Origin: Gammaproteobacteria bacterium | GTDB taxonomy: Bacteria > Pseudomonadota > Gammaproteobacteria > SG8-11 | Assembly: GCA_024641505.1 (NCBI GenBank) | Contig: JAHECY010000025.1 | Span: forward strand, 1 to 45,082 | Direction: 5' to 3' | DNA length: 45,082 bases | Shown here: positions 14,473 through 22,877 of the stretch, piece after piece | Numbering within the stretch: the stretch's first letter is position 1 | Layout of the letters: each line of letters begins with the position of its first letter | The notes under the pieces: generated by a model | What the model saw: the letters and a program-made list of their open reading frames with translations, nothing else | The model's database searches: none | Told to the model about the DNA's origin: nothing | Translations under genes and position numbers: made by a program

Positions 14473-16638
14473 ATGAAACGCAGAACTGTACTTAAACTGT
14501 TGGCGTTATCCGGAGGTGGCATTGCAGTGGGTATCTGGTGGCAACAAAGAACACCGGACGTCACTACGTTTCTGCGCAATGAACTGAAACGCGATCCAGG
14601 CAAAGCGCCTGACCCTGAACTGGCCTGGATCGCCGATGCCTGGGTTCGCCTTTATCCCGATGACACAACGGTACTGCAACTACCCAGTTCGGAAATGGGA
14701 CAGGGTGTGATGACCGCGTTACCCATGCTCATCGTCGAAGAACTGGATGCCAATTGGGCGCGGGTAATGGTCGATCCGGCGCCGGTCCATAAAGCCTATC
14801 GCAATCCCCTCAATAACCGGCAATCAACCGGGGGCAGTACCTCGATACGCGGTTTTTATCTGCCGCTGCGGATCGCTGGCGCCGCGATTCGCGAAGCACT
14901 GATCAAAAGCGCGGCACGGCGCTGGCACACCGATGCGAATTTCCTGGTGACCGAAAACAGCGTGATTACCCATATGAAAACCGGGCAACAGTTGCGTTAT
15001 GGCGAACTGTTGCAGGACGTTGCCAGTGTTCGACTCAACAACCGACCAAAGTTAAAGCAGCCTGCGCAATTCCGCCTGCTTACGCACAACACACCGCGCC
15101 TGGATACGGCCCAGAAAATAAACGGCAGCGCAGTGTTTGGCCAGGATGTGCGCATCCCGGAAATGCGTGTGGCTGTGATCGCGCGTTGCCCGGTGTTTCA
15201 GGGCAGCGTGGCCAACTTTGATGCTCATGAGGCAATGCTGGTGCCGGGTGTGGAAAACGTAATCCAGATAAGTTCCGGTATCGCCGTCATCGCAAAGCAC
15301 TTCTGGGCGGCTTTACAAGGCCGCAACAAACTCCTTGTTACCTGGAATGAGGGGTCCATGGCTACGCAGCATGACACAGCGATTCTTCATGTCATGCGTG
15401 ACAGTATCGACACCGGCAATATTATCGAAAGTTCCGGTGATGTGGCGTCCCACCTTACCGGCAGCGATCTGCTCAGCGCAGAGTACTTTACACCGTTTCT
15501 TGCCCATGCCTGCATGGAACCCATGAACTGCACCGCATGGGTGCAAGCGGACCGCTGCGATGTCTGGGCGCCTACTCAATCACAGGGCAGGACCCATGAC
15601 ACGGCGGTAACCATCACCGGTCTTGATCCCGAGCAAGTCTTCGTTCATACCACGCTGCTGGGCGGGGGTTTCGGCCGGCGCGGTGAACAGGACTTCGTCA
15701 TCGAAGCCGTGGAATTGGCGAAGAGGATCGGCAACCCCGTCAAGGTGATGTGGACTCGAGAAGACGATATACAACATGACTTTTACCGTCCCGCCACCTT
15801 GAATCGGCTATTCGCCCGTATCGACGCTAACGGCATGCCCATCGCATGGCGCCACCGTATCGCCGGTCCCTCCATTCTGAACCGCTTGGTACCCATGCCA
15901 GACCTCCTGCTACGCGGCAAAGATGCGACCTCGACCGATGGCGCGCTGGCCAACCAGTACCGTATTCCCAATGTCGAACTCACCTATGCCATGGTACACA
16001 CCGGAATTCCGGTCGGATTCTGGCGTTCCGTGGGTTATTCTCAAAACGTCTTTGTTACGGAGTGTTTTCTCGATGAAGTTGCTCGTGCCGGCAACCAGGA
16101 CCCCTATGAATTGCGTCGTAAATTGCTGCAGGACAATCCCCGCCTGTTACGGGTTCTGGAAGCCGCCGCCCGATTAGCGGATTGGCATGGAGACAAACCC
16201 GAAGGACACTTCATGGGAATCGCCGCCAGCGCTGGTTTTGGCAGTTATGTGGCTCAAGTCGCCGAGGTTTCCATTCAGCAAGTCAATGACACGCGCCAAG
16301 TTAAAGTGCATAGCGTGATTTGCGCAGTGGATTGTGGCGCCGTGGTTAATCCTCGCATCGTCTCCACGCAGATCACCAGCGGTATTTGTTTTGGCCTCAG
16401 TGCCGCCCTCCTGGGCAATATCTCGATCAAGGATGGCCGTGTGCAACAAAGTAATTTTCATGATTACCCGTGCTTACGCATGTCCAACATGCCATCGGTT
16501 ACCGTGCATATTATCGACAGCAATGAAAAACCCGGCGGCATTGGCGAAGTAGGTACACCCGCCGCGGCGCCCGCTGTTGCCAATGCGATATTCGCGGCCA
16601 CCGATGCGCCAGTGCGAAATTTACCTATCGTGATTTAA
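14473..16638 (+). CDS. Molybdopterin-binding large subunit of a molybdenum hydroxylase (IorB-like), Tat-exported
   Basis: The 721-residue product begins with a twin-arginine signal, MKRRTVLKLLALSGGGIAVG, so the enzyme probably works in the periplasm, with the small subunit exported alongside it. Mo-cofactor motifs include GGGFGRRGEQDFVIEA near residue 397 and the active-site segment GGIGEVGTPAAAPAV with a glutamate near 691. The arrangement matches IorB and the membrane-associated aldehyde dehydrogenase group, which bind molybdopterin cytosine dinucleotide. The substrate (N-heterocycle, aldehyde or other) cannot be read from sequence. The next gene, xdhC, follows within 10 bases. Confidence 0.92.
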   Translation: MKRRTVLKLLALSGGGIAVGIWWQQRTPDVTTFLRNELKRDPGKAPDPELAWIADAWVRLYPDDTTVLQLPSSEMGQGVMTALPMLIVEELDANWARVMVDPAPVHKAYRNPLNNRQSTGGSTSIRGFYLPLRIAGAAIREALIKSAARRWHTDANFLVTENSVITHMKTGQQLRYGELLQDVASVRLNNRPKLKQPAQFRLLTHNTPRLDTAQKINGSAVFGQDVRIPEMRVAVIARCPVFQGSVANFDAHEAMLVPGVENVIQISSGIAVIAKHFWAALQGRNKLLVTWNEGSMATQHDTAILHVMRDSIDTGNIIESSGDVASHLTGSDLLSAEYFTPFLAHACMEPMNCTAWVQADRCDVWAPTQSQGRTHDTAVTITGLDPEQVFVHTTLLGGGFGRRGEQDFVIEAVELAKRIGNPVKVMWTREDDIQHDFYRPATLNRLFARIDANGMPIAWRHRIAGPSILNRLVPMPDLLLRGKDATSTDGALANQYRIPNVELTYAMVHTGIPVGFWRSVGYSQNVFVTECFLDEVARAGNQDPYELRRKLLQDNPRLLRVLEAAARLADWHGDKPEGHFMGIAASAGFGSYVAQVAEVSIQQVNDTRQVKVHSVICAVDCGAVVNPRIVSTQITSGICFGLSAALLGNISIKDGRVQQSNFHDYPCLRMSNMPSVTVHIIDSNEKPGGIGEVGTPAAAPAVANAIFAATDAPVRNLPIVI

Positions 16639-16646
16639 TACTGGAT

Positions 16647-17663
16647 ATGATGCCCATCGTTAACGAATCTTTGTCCGACGCGGCCATCCTCTCTCAGGCA
16701 TTGACGTGGTTGAGTGCAACGCCACATCAGGAGGTGATGTTGATCACGGTTGTGGCGACATTTGGCAGCAGCCCAGCGCCACCAGGCAGTATTATGGTTT
16801 TCAATGGCAAGGACCGCATCGCCGGCTCAATTTCCGGTGGTTGTATCGAGCAGGATCTGTTGCCCAAGTTACGGCGTCTGAATTTCCAGTCGTCTACCCA
16901 CTTTTTCTTTGAATACGGTATCGATACCGCGCAAGCCCAGCGCACGGGACTGACCTGTGGGGGACAACTGAAGCTGCTGGCGGAAAGCCTGCGCACGCCA
17001 GCACAAGTGATACCGCTGCTGGACGCTATTAACAATCGAACCCTGATCCAACGGCGTCTCTGCCTGCGAACCGGGGAGGTGAGTTTACATCGTGCTACGC
17101 ATCCTGGCGTCGATTTACAATTAACCGGAGACGTTTGCGCCCGGTATTACGGCCCGCGCTGGCGATTGGTGCTTATCGGCACTAACCACCTGGCTTATGG
17201 TCTAGCCGCCATGGCGCATACTTTGGATTTCGAGATATTAATTTGCGATCCCCGATCGATCCTGACGCCGCCACCGCGCAGCTTCCCCCTGTTATTGTTG
17301 GCTGGCGAACCTGAAGAAGCGGTTCGAGATTACGCGCAAGATCAGCGTTGTGCGGTTATCGCTCTCAGCCACAACCCCAATCTCGACGATGCAGCCTTGG
17401 CGGAAGCGTTACAGGGTCCTGCCTTTTACGTAGGCGCGTTGGGATCAAAGCATTCCGCACAGAAACGCATCCAGCGTTTACTCGCTCTAGGCGTGGCACC
17501 AGAACGCATTTCAAGCCTGCACGCGCCGGTTGGCTTGGACATTGGCAGCCGGCAACCTCAAGAAATCGCCATTGCCATCGCCGCGCAACTCATCGCGCAA
17601 CGCAACAGGATGCGCGCCAGCCCCACAACCGAGCCTTCATTACCGTCTACAGCCCATGCCTAA
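16647..17663 (+). CDS. XdhC/CoxI family molybdoenzyme maturation factor
   Basis: The 338-residue product has an N-terminal XdhC/CoxI domain (VMLITVVATFGSSPAPPGSIMV, GSISGGCIEQDLL, GLTCGGQLKLL) and a C-terminal Rossmann domain (RLVLIGTNHLAYGLAAMA, FYVGALGSKHSAQKRIQRLL). Such proteins insert or sulfurate the molybdenum cofactor of xanthine-oxidase-family enzymes. The family glycine-rich GAGHVA is GTNHLA here, a mild divergence. The start may be 16647 or the next ATG. The last 8 bases overlap the mocA-like gene, showing tight coupling within the hydroxylase operon. Confidence 0.92.
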   Translation: MMPIVNESLSDAAILSQALTWLSATPHQEVMLITVVATFGSSPAPPGSIMVFNGKDRIAGSISGGCIEQDLLPKLRRLNFQSSTHFFFEYGIDTAQAQRTGLTCGGQLKLLAESLRTPAQVIPLLDAINNRTLIQRRLCLRTGEVSLHRATHPGVDLQLTGDVCARYYGPRWRLVLIGTNHLAYGLAAMAHTLDFEILICDPRSILTPPPRSFPLLLLAGEPEEAVRDYAQDQRCAVIALSHNPNLDDAALAEALQGPAFYVGALGSKHSAQKRIQRLLALGVAPERISSLHAPVGLDIGSRQPQEIAIAIAAQLIAQRNRMRASPTTEPSLPSTAHA

Positions 17664-18258
17664 CGCCCTGGAAACCGGCGATAACGGCGTGATCGGCATC
17701 TTGCTGGCTGCCGGTTTAAGCCGAAGATTCGGACCGGACAAGATCATGCAAAGCGTAACGGCAGACGGCATTCCCATGGTACTCGTGTGCGCTCATAAAT
17801 TGCAGGCGGTCAGCCCTGAAGTTCTGGTGGTCATTCGACCTGAACAGCAATCACTCCGGAAATTACTGCTGGCAAATGGTCTGACCCCGGTGCCCTGTAT
17901 TCTTGCCCACCTGGGGATGGGGCACAGTCTGTCCTGCGGCATTGCGGCCGCACCGGATGCACCGGGGTGGTTGATCGCCCTTGCGGACCAACCCCATATT
18001 GAAAAGCATGTATACCGTGACGTTTATTCCGCCTGGTGTCGCCACGGTGGAATTGTCAGGCCTACATTTCAGGGACAAATCGGTCATCCCGTCGCCATTA
18101 GCGCGGAATTTGGTCGCGACTTACGGGCTTGCCGAGGCGATCAAGGAGCCCGCCAATTCATTGAGGCCTTTCCACATCGGACGACCTTGCTCCCGGTTCA
18201 TACTCGCGGTGTGATAATAGACGTCGATAAACCCTCAGACATCCCAAACCATCCTTAA
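17656..18258 (+). CDS. MocA-type molybdenum cofactor cytidylyltransferase
   Basis: The 200-residue protein shows the nucleotidyltransferase motifs LLAAGLSRRFGPDKIM (nucleotide binding), GMGHSLSCGI and LIALADQPHI, and the late segment GQIGHPVAISAEFGRDLRACRGDQGARQF of the MobA-like group. Its likely reaction is transfer of CMP to molybdopterin, producing the cytosine dinucleotide cofactor that IorB-type subunits need. The ATG at 17656 is chosen because it overlaps the xdhC end and starts shortly before the first motif; longer in-frame readings run over xdhC. It is the last gene of the hydroxylase operon. Confidence 0.9.
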   Translation: MPNALETGDNGVIGILLAAGLSRRFGPDKIMQSVTADGIPMVLVCAHKLQAVSPEVLVVIRPEQQSLRKLLLANGLTPVPCILAHLGMGHSLSCGIAAAPDAPGWLIALADQPHIEKHVYRDVYSAWCRHGGIVRPTFQGQIGHPVAISAEFGRDLRACRGDQGARQFIEAFPHRTTLLPVHTRGVIIDVDKPSDIPNHP

Positions 18259-18338
18259 CAATCTCCAACAATCCCTCATGCATACAATGGCTTCGCACAT
18301 TCCCATTTAAAATTACATCTTAGACTTAGTATAATTAC

Positions 18339-18367
18339 TTGACAAATGTGCTATAGTGTATTGTAAA
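18339..18367 (+). promoter_or_regulatory. Predicted sigma-70 promoter of the rhodanese gene
   Basis: A perfect -35 TTGACA at 18339-18344 is followed after 17 bases by TGTAAA at 18362-18367, a 4 of 6 match to the -10. The surrounding region 18300-18420 is strongly AT-rich. The rhodanese start is about 60 bases downstream, so the gene has its own promoter apart from the upstream operon. Confidence 0.5.
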
Positions 18368-18427
18368 TCTACAGTCCAATCCTTATAATTCAGAAATCTC
18401 TAATATTCTAATCAAAGGATCATCCCT

Positions 18428-18775
18428 ATGATGTTCACCACTATTAATGAAATCGAGGCCCCGCAGCTTGCAGAACTTATGTCAAATAGAAATGATGACC
18501 TCGTGATTATCGATGTCCGGGAAATCGGCGAAATGGCACATGGCATCATACCTGGCGCCATCGCTATGCCACTGGCCACGGTCCCGGTACGCATGAATGA
18601 GCTTGACGGCAGCAAGAAAATTATCCTGGTGTGCCGAAGTGGTGCCCGTTCCGCCAATGCGTGTTACTTCCTGGCACAGCAAGGATTTGACAATACCTAT
18701 AATTTACGCGGCGGGATGATGGCCTGGCGTCAACATGGCTTCGATGCAACCTTGCCGTCGGTCGCCTACGCCTAA
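18428..18775 (+). CDS. Single-domain rhodanese (sulfurtransferase)
   Basis: The 115-residue protein is one rhodanese domain with IIDVREIGEMAHGIIPGAI and the active-site loop CRSGARS, then NLRGGMMAWRQHG. The catalytic cysteine would carry a persulfide. The six-residue loop starting CRSGAR is typical of GlpE/PspE-like thiosulfate:thiol sulfurtransferases. No signal peptide is present, so it is cytosolic. AAAGGA precedes the start; the second ATG is an alternative. It lies 169 bases after the molybdenum hydroxylase operon and might supply sulfur for the Mo=S ligand, but that is only suggested by proximity and it has its own promoter. Confidence 0.92.
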   Translation: MMFTTINEIEAPQLAELMSNRNDDLVIIDVREIGEMAHGIIPGAIAMPLATVPVRMNELDGSKKIILVCRSGARSANACYFLAQQGFDNTYNLRGGMMAWRQHGFDATLPSVAYA

Positions 18776-18970
18776 ATTGAACTTGCAATGAAATACATTG
18801 CCCCCATTATGTGGTGATCATGAAGCAAAGCCAGAGCAAAAAATATTTACCGGCCGCATGAACTTTAAAATATACAGATTGACTAATGCAGTTAACGAAA
18901 TATGGAAACCGGAGTGGGTTCCGGGTTCTTTTAACAGTACATCTCAGCTCCTGAATGCTTTAACCCCCTA
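18776..18970. other. Non-coding region after the rhodanese gene
   Basis: No gene is supported here. The sequence is AT-rich and leads into two successive hairpins ending in a T run at 19042. It could be the 3' UTR of the rhodanese mRNA or encode a small RNA. Confidence 0.4.
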
Positions 18971-18997
18971 GAGACGGTACTTACAACCCACCGTCTC
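18971..18997 (+). other. Hairpin upstream of the intrinsic terminator
   Basis: GAGACGGT at 18971-18978 pairs perfectly with ACCGTCTC at 18990-18997 around an 11-base loop. It immediately precedes the terminator hairpin, an arrangement common at the 3' ends of small RNAs. Confidence 0.5.
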
Positions 18998-19005
18998 ACC
19001 CTTAT

Positions 19006-19042
19006 GCGCGCAAGAATCCCTCCCTCCTGCGCGCTTTTTTTT
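19006..19042 (+). terminator. Rho-independent terminator
   Basis: GCGCGCA at 19006-19012 pairs with TGCGCGC at 19028-19034 and is followed by eight Ts (19035-19042). It ends plus-strand transcripts from the rhodanese gene or from an RNA starting between the two genes, before the ABC transporter operon. Confidence 0.85.
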
Positions 19043-19243
19043 GCCTAAATATCCTGCAATCTTCACCGACCCAATGAACTTTCAATAATTGTTAAGTCTA
19101 ATCCGTTCGATCGAGTAGCGACAACAAATGTGTGGTGAGTTGACAGGCGTCACGCACTATGAATAATGGCCCCCTGGTCACTCGTACCGTTGGTCGACTA
19201 ACAACAACAAACAGGCTTTACCACAAACCTAAGATGATGCCAC

Positions 19244-20203
19244 ATGATAGAAGTCAGTAACCTACGTAAAGAGTTTGGTAACTTCGTCGCCGTTGATGAT
19301 ATATCACTGAACGTGAACCAGGGTGAAGTGTTAGGCTTCCTGGGTCCCAATGGCGCCGGTAAATCCACCACGATGAAAATGATCACAGGATTCCTGGCTC
19401 CTACCGCCGGCACTATTAAAGTCTGTGGTCATGATGTCGCCGAAGATCCAATAGCCGCCAAAACCGTTATCGGCTATCTCCCTGAAGGCGCGCCGGCGTA
19501 TCCCGATATGAAACCGCTGGCATTTCTGAATTTCATCGCTGAAATCCGCGGATTTCGCGGCACTGACAAGCAACAACGCATCGACGCTGCCATCGATAAA
19601 ACAAATTTGGGCAGCGTTATCCACAAGCCTATCGACACCCTGTCCAAAGGCTTCAAACGCCGTGTCGGTATCGCCCAAGCCATTCTGCATGACCCCAAGG
19701 TTCTGGTGATGGATGAACCCACGGACGGTCTGGACCCCAACCAGAAACACGAGGTCCGCGAACTGATTCGCGCCATGGCCCAGGAAAAATCCATAATCAT
19801 CTCCACGCATATCCTTGAAGAGGTGCATGCGGTATGTAACCGGGCGATCATCATCGCCCAGGGCAGACTTCTGTTCAATGGTACTCCGGTGGAACTGGAA
19901 ACTCGATCCCGTTATCACAACGCCGTGAATATGGTGCTGGCAACGGCAAAACCGGGAGAGACGGCCAATGCCCTGCAAAGCATTGCCAATGTCAGTCAGG
20001 TCGAAATGCACACCTTGCCGGACGGGCTGGTCAGATACACCTTGCTGCCGGACAGCGGGAAATCCATTATCAAGGAAGCCAGCCGTTACGCCCTGGAACA
20101 TGGTCTGGACATCAAGGAATTAGGTCTGGAAGCCGGCCGTCTTGATGAGGTATTCCGTACCATCACTACTGCTACGGGTGACCAACGGGAGGCACTGACA
20201 TGA
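19244..20203 (+). CDS. ABC transporter ATP-binding protein, GldA type
   Basis: The 319-residue ATPase has Walker A GPNGAGKST at 34-42, a Q-loop region, signature LSKGFKRRVGIAQ near 132-145, Walker B VLVMDEPTDGLD near 150-162 and the H-loop IISTHILEE. A C-terminal domain of about 100 residues follows (SIANVSQVEMHTLPDGLVRY...). It is closest to the GldA/NatA class, which pairs with GldF permeases. It energises the transporter encoded by the next genes; its stop overlaps the permease start in ATGA. The substrate is unknown. These systems occur in many non-gliding bacteria, so a gliding role should not be assumed. Confidence 0.92.
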   Translation: MIEVSNLRKEFGNFVAVDDISLNVNQGEVLGFLGPNGAGKSTTMKMITGFLAPTAGTIKVCGHDVAEDPIAAKTVIGYLPEGAPAYPDMKPLAFLNFIAEIRGFRGTDKQQRIDAAIDKTNLGSVIHKPIDTLSKGFKRRVGIAQAILHDPKVLVMDEPTDGLDPNQKHEVRELIRAMAQEKSIIISTHILEEVHAVCNRAIIIAQGRLLFNGTPVELETRSRYHNAVNMVLATAKPGETANALQSIANVSQVEMHTLPDGLVRYTLLPDSGKSIIKEASRYALEHGLDIKELGLEAGRLDEVFRTITTATGDQREALT

Positions 20204-20952
20204 ACAATCAAATCAATATCCACAATATCTGGGCCATCGCCAAACGGGAGTTGATCAACTATTTCGCGACGCCGGTCGCCTATGTATTTCTCGTGATATA
20301 CCTGGCCTTGTCGGGAGTGTTTACCTTTTACCTTGGTGGCTTTTATGAGCGCGGTCAGGCCGACTTGCAGTCCTTTTTTAATTTTCATCCGTGGCTGTAT
20401 TTGCTATTGATCCCGGCACTGTCCATGCGCTTGTGGTCTGAAGAACGTAAAACGGGCACGATTGAATTGCTGATGACCCTGCCCATCTCCATCGTGGATG
20501 CGGTGGTGGGAAAATTTCTAGCCGCGTGGTGCTTTACCGGCGTGGCGCTGGTGCTCACCTTCCCAATCTGGATATCGGTCAACTATCTGGGTGATCCGGA
20601 TAATCTGGTGATCTTCGCCAGCTATATCGGCAGCTTTCTGATGGCTGGCTCCTATCTGGCGGTGGGATCCTGCATCTCCGCGGTCACCAAGAATCAGGTC
20701 ATTGCCTTCATCGTTGGCGTAGTGTTGTGTCTGGCATTCGTGCTTACCGGCTTCCCCATCGTGCTGGACTTTTTCAAAGGGTGGCTGCCGCACTTTATCG
20801 TCGACGCCATCAGTTATCTCAGTTTTCTCACCCACTTCAATGCCACCATGAAAGGCATCATGGATTTTCGTGACATTTTCTTCTTTATATCATTTATCGC
20901 TTGTTGGATGTTCGCCAATGCGGTACTCGTTGACATGAAAAAAGCGGATTGA
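20200..20952 (+). CDS. ABC transporter permease, GldF type
   Basis: The 250-residue inner-membrane protein has six predicted helices. The N-terminus IHNIWAIAKRELINYFATPVAY is the characteristic start of GldF/ABC-2 permeases, followed by a long first helix, the FNFHPWLYLLLIPALSMRLW segment, and SEERKTGTIELLMTLPIS, the typical cytoplasmic coupling loop. It starts within the stop codon of the ATPase gene and ends 3 bases before the GldG-like gene. With the ATPase it should form the membrane channel of the system. Confidence 0.92.
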   Translation: MNNQINIHNIWAIAKRELINYFATPVAYVFLVIYLALSGVFTFYLGGFYERGQADLQSFFNFHPWLYLLLIPALSMRLWSEERKTGTIELLMTLPISIVDAVVGKFLAAWCFTGVALVLTFPIWISVNYLGDPDNLVIFASYIGSFLMAGSYLAVGSCISAVTKNQVIAFIVGVVLCLAFVLTGFPIVLDFFKGWLPHFIVDAISYLSFLTHFNATMKGIMDFRDIFFFISFIACWMFANAVLVDMKKAD

Positions 20953-20955
20953 GAA

Positions 20956-22839
20956 ATGACCATGGACATGAAAAAGAAAAAGTTGTTCTCCACCACGGGA
21001 CTGATTATGGCCGCCGTTCTGTTGGTGGCGGTAAATGCCCTGAGCAATCTGATTTTTAAATCGGCACGCCTGGATTTCACGGAAAACAAGCTCTACACCC
21101 TATCCGAGGGTACGCGGAATATTTTATCCAGCCTGGAAGAACCGGTGACCCTGCGCTTCTATTTCTCCGAAAAACTGGGACTCAACATTCCGCCGTTGAT
21201 CAATTATGCCAATCGCGTACGCGATTTACTGGAAGAATACGCGACTTTATCGCACGGCAAGGTCGACCTGATGGTCTTGAATCCTGAACCATTCTCCGAC
21301 GAGGAAGATCAAGCGGTGCAATACCGGTTGCAAGGCGTCCCCGTGGACGCCGCGGGCACCCTCCTCTACTTTGGCCTGGTGGGTAGCAACGCCACGGACG
21401 AACAAGAGACCATTGCCTTTTTTCAGGAAGATAAGGAAGAATCCCTGGAATATGACTTGACCAAGCTCGTCTACAACCTGGCGCACCCCAAGAAGAAAAC
21501 GGTAGGACTGCTCTCCACCTTGCCCCTCGATGCGCCACCCATGAACCCTTTCATGCAGAGTCAAGCGACGCAGCCCTGGATGATCGTGGATGTCATCAAG
21601 CAAACTTTTCAATTGGTGGACATTCAACCTGACGCCGCCGCCATACCGGAGAATGTCGACATTCTAATGATTGTCCATCCCAAGAACCTGTCCGATGCCA
21701 TGCTTTACGCTATCGACCAGTTTGTACTGAATGGCGGCCGTTTGATAGCGTTTGTCGATCCCTACGCGGAAACTGATACCCCCGTACCCGACCCCCAGAA
21801 TCCGATGGCAGGACTCACGGCGCCGCGCAATTCAGATTTGAAGAAATTACTGGATCAGTGGGGAATCGAACTTACGGACCGCAAGTTCGCCGCCGATCGA
21901 CAGCACGCCGTACGGGTAACCGTGAGTGGTGGCATGCGTCCACAATCCATCGACTATGTGGCCTGGCTGTCATTGCGGGAAGACAGTCTGGCGTCTCAAG
22001 ACTTCGTCACCGGCGATTTGAAACAGATCACTATGGGTACTGCCGGTATTCTCACGTCGAAAAATATGGAAGGCATAACGGTAGCGCCGTTGATCGAGAC
22101 CAGCTCCCAGGCCATGCCCATGGACGTCAGCCAATTAATGATGCCCAATCCGGCCAACCTGCTCAGCAGTTATCAGGCAGGTTCTGAAAAGTTGATGCTT
22201 GCCGCCCGGGTCAGTGGCGCGGTGAAGAGCGCGTTTCCTGACGGTAAACCCGGTGACAATGCCGCGACCACTCTTAAAGCGTCAAAAGCACCTGTCAATA
22301 TCATCGTCGTCGCGGATACGGACCTTCTTGCCGACAAGTTCTGGGTCAATGTCCAAAACTTTTTTGGCCAACGCATCGCCGTGCCACGCGCCAACAACGG
22401 CACTTTCGTGGTCAACGCCCTGGACAATCTCAGTGGCAGTAATGATTTGATCAGTTTGCGTAGTCGTGGTCGCTCCAACCGGCCGTTTACCCGCGTGGAG
22501 CAACTGCAAAGTGAAGCCGAGAAACGTTTCCTCGATAAGGAAAAAGCGTTACAGGCCCGGCTGCAGGACACCGAACGCAAGATCAATGATCTACAAAGCA
22601 AGAAACAGGGCAATGACGCGTTGATTTTGAGTTCAGAACAGCAGCAGGAAATTGAGAAATTTCGCGAGGAGCAGGTCAAAACCCGCAAGGAATTGCGCGC
22701 AGTACAACATGAATTGCGGGGCAGCATCGAGTCCTTGGGTAGTACGCTCAAATTTATCAATATTGGACTCATCCCCATTCTCATTTTGCTGCTGGCCTTG
22801 GGCATGAGCCTGTACCGATACCGCCAACTGCGGACGTAA
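20956..22839 (+). CDS. GldG-like ABC transporter auxiliary protein
   Basis: The 627-residue protein has an N-terminal membrane helix (about residues 12-30), a large periplasmic part and a C-terminal helix (about 600-620). Family features include LDFTENKLYTLSEGTRNILSSLEEPVTLRFYFS, VRDLLEEYATLSHGKVDL, KKTVGLLSTLPLD and an ABC-associated GATase-like segment VDILMIVHPKNLSDAMLYAIDQFVLNGGRLIAFVDP. Residues about 510-590 form a coiled coil rich in Glu, Lys and Gln. GldG-like proteins are thought to be the outward-facing part of the transporter. It is the third gene of a tight operon. Confidence 0.9.
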   Translation: MTMDMKKKKLFSTTGLIMAAVLLVAVNALSNLIFKSARLDFTENKLYTLSEGTRNILSSLEEPVTLRFYFSEKLGLNIPPLINYANRVRDLLEEYATLSHGKVDLMVLNPEPFSDEEDQAVQYRLQGVPVDAAGTLLYFGLVGSNATDEQETIAFFQEDKEESLEYDLTKLVYNLAHPKKKTVGLLSTLPLDAPPMNPFMQSQATQPWMIVDVIKQTFQLVDIQPDAAAIPENVDILMIVHPKNLSDAMLYAIDQFVLNGGRLIAFVDPYAETDTPVPDPQNPMAGLTAPRNSDLKKLLDQWGIELTDRKFAADRQHAVRVTVSGGMRPQSIDYVAWLSLREDSLASQDFVTGDLKQITMGTAGILTSKNMEGITVAPLIETSSQAMPMDVSQLMMPNPANLLSSYQAGSEKLMLAARVSGAVKSAFPDGKPGDNAATTLKASKAPVNIIVVADTDLLADKFWVNVQNFFGQRIAVPRANNGTFVVNALDNLSGSNDLISLRSRGRSNRPFTRVEQLQSEAEKRFLDKEKALQARLQDTERKINDLQSKKQGNDALILSSEQQQEIEKFREEQVKTRKELRAVQHELRGSIESLGSTLKFINIGLIPILILLLALGMSLYRYRQLRT

Positions 22840-22877
22840 ACCCACGCTCGCTAAGTACGTAATGACGGAATGCTGAC

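Noticed and set aside
19331-20101. Minus-strand open frame of 256 codons
   Set aside because: It is antisense to the ABC ATPase gene and arises from its codon pattern; His, Asp and Gly composition is typical of shadow frames.
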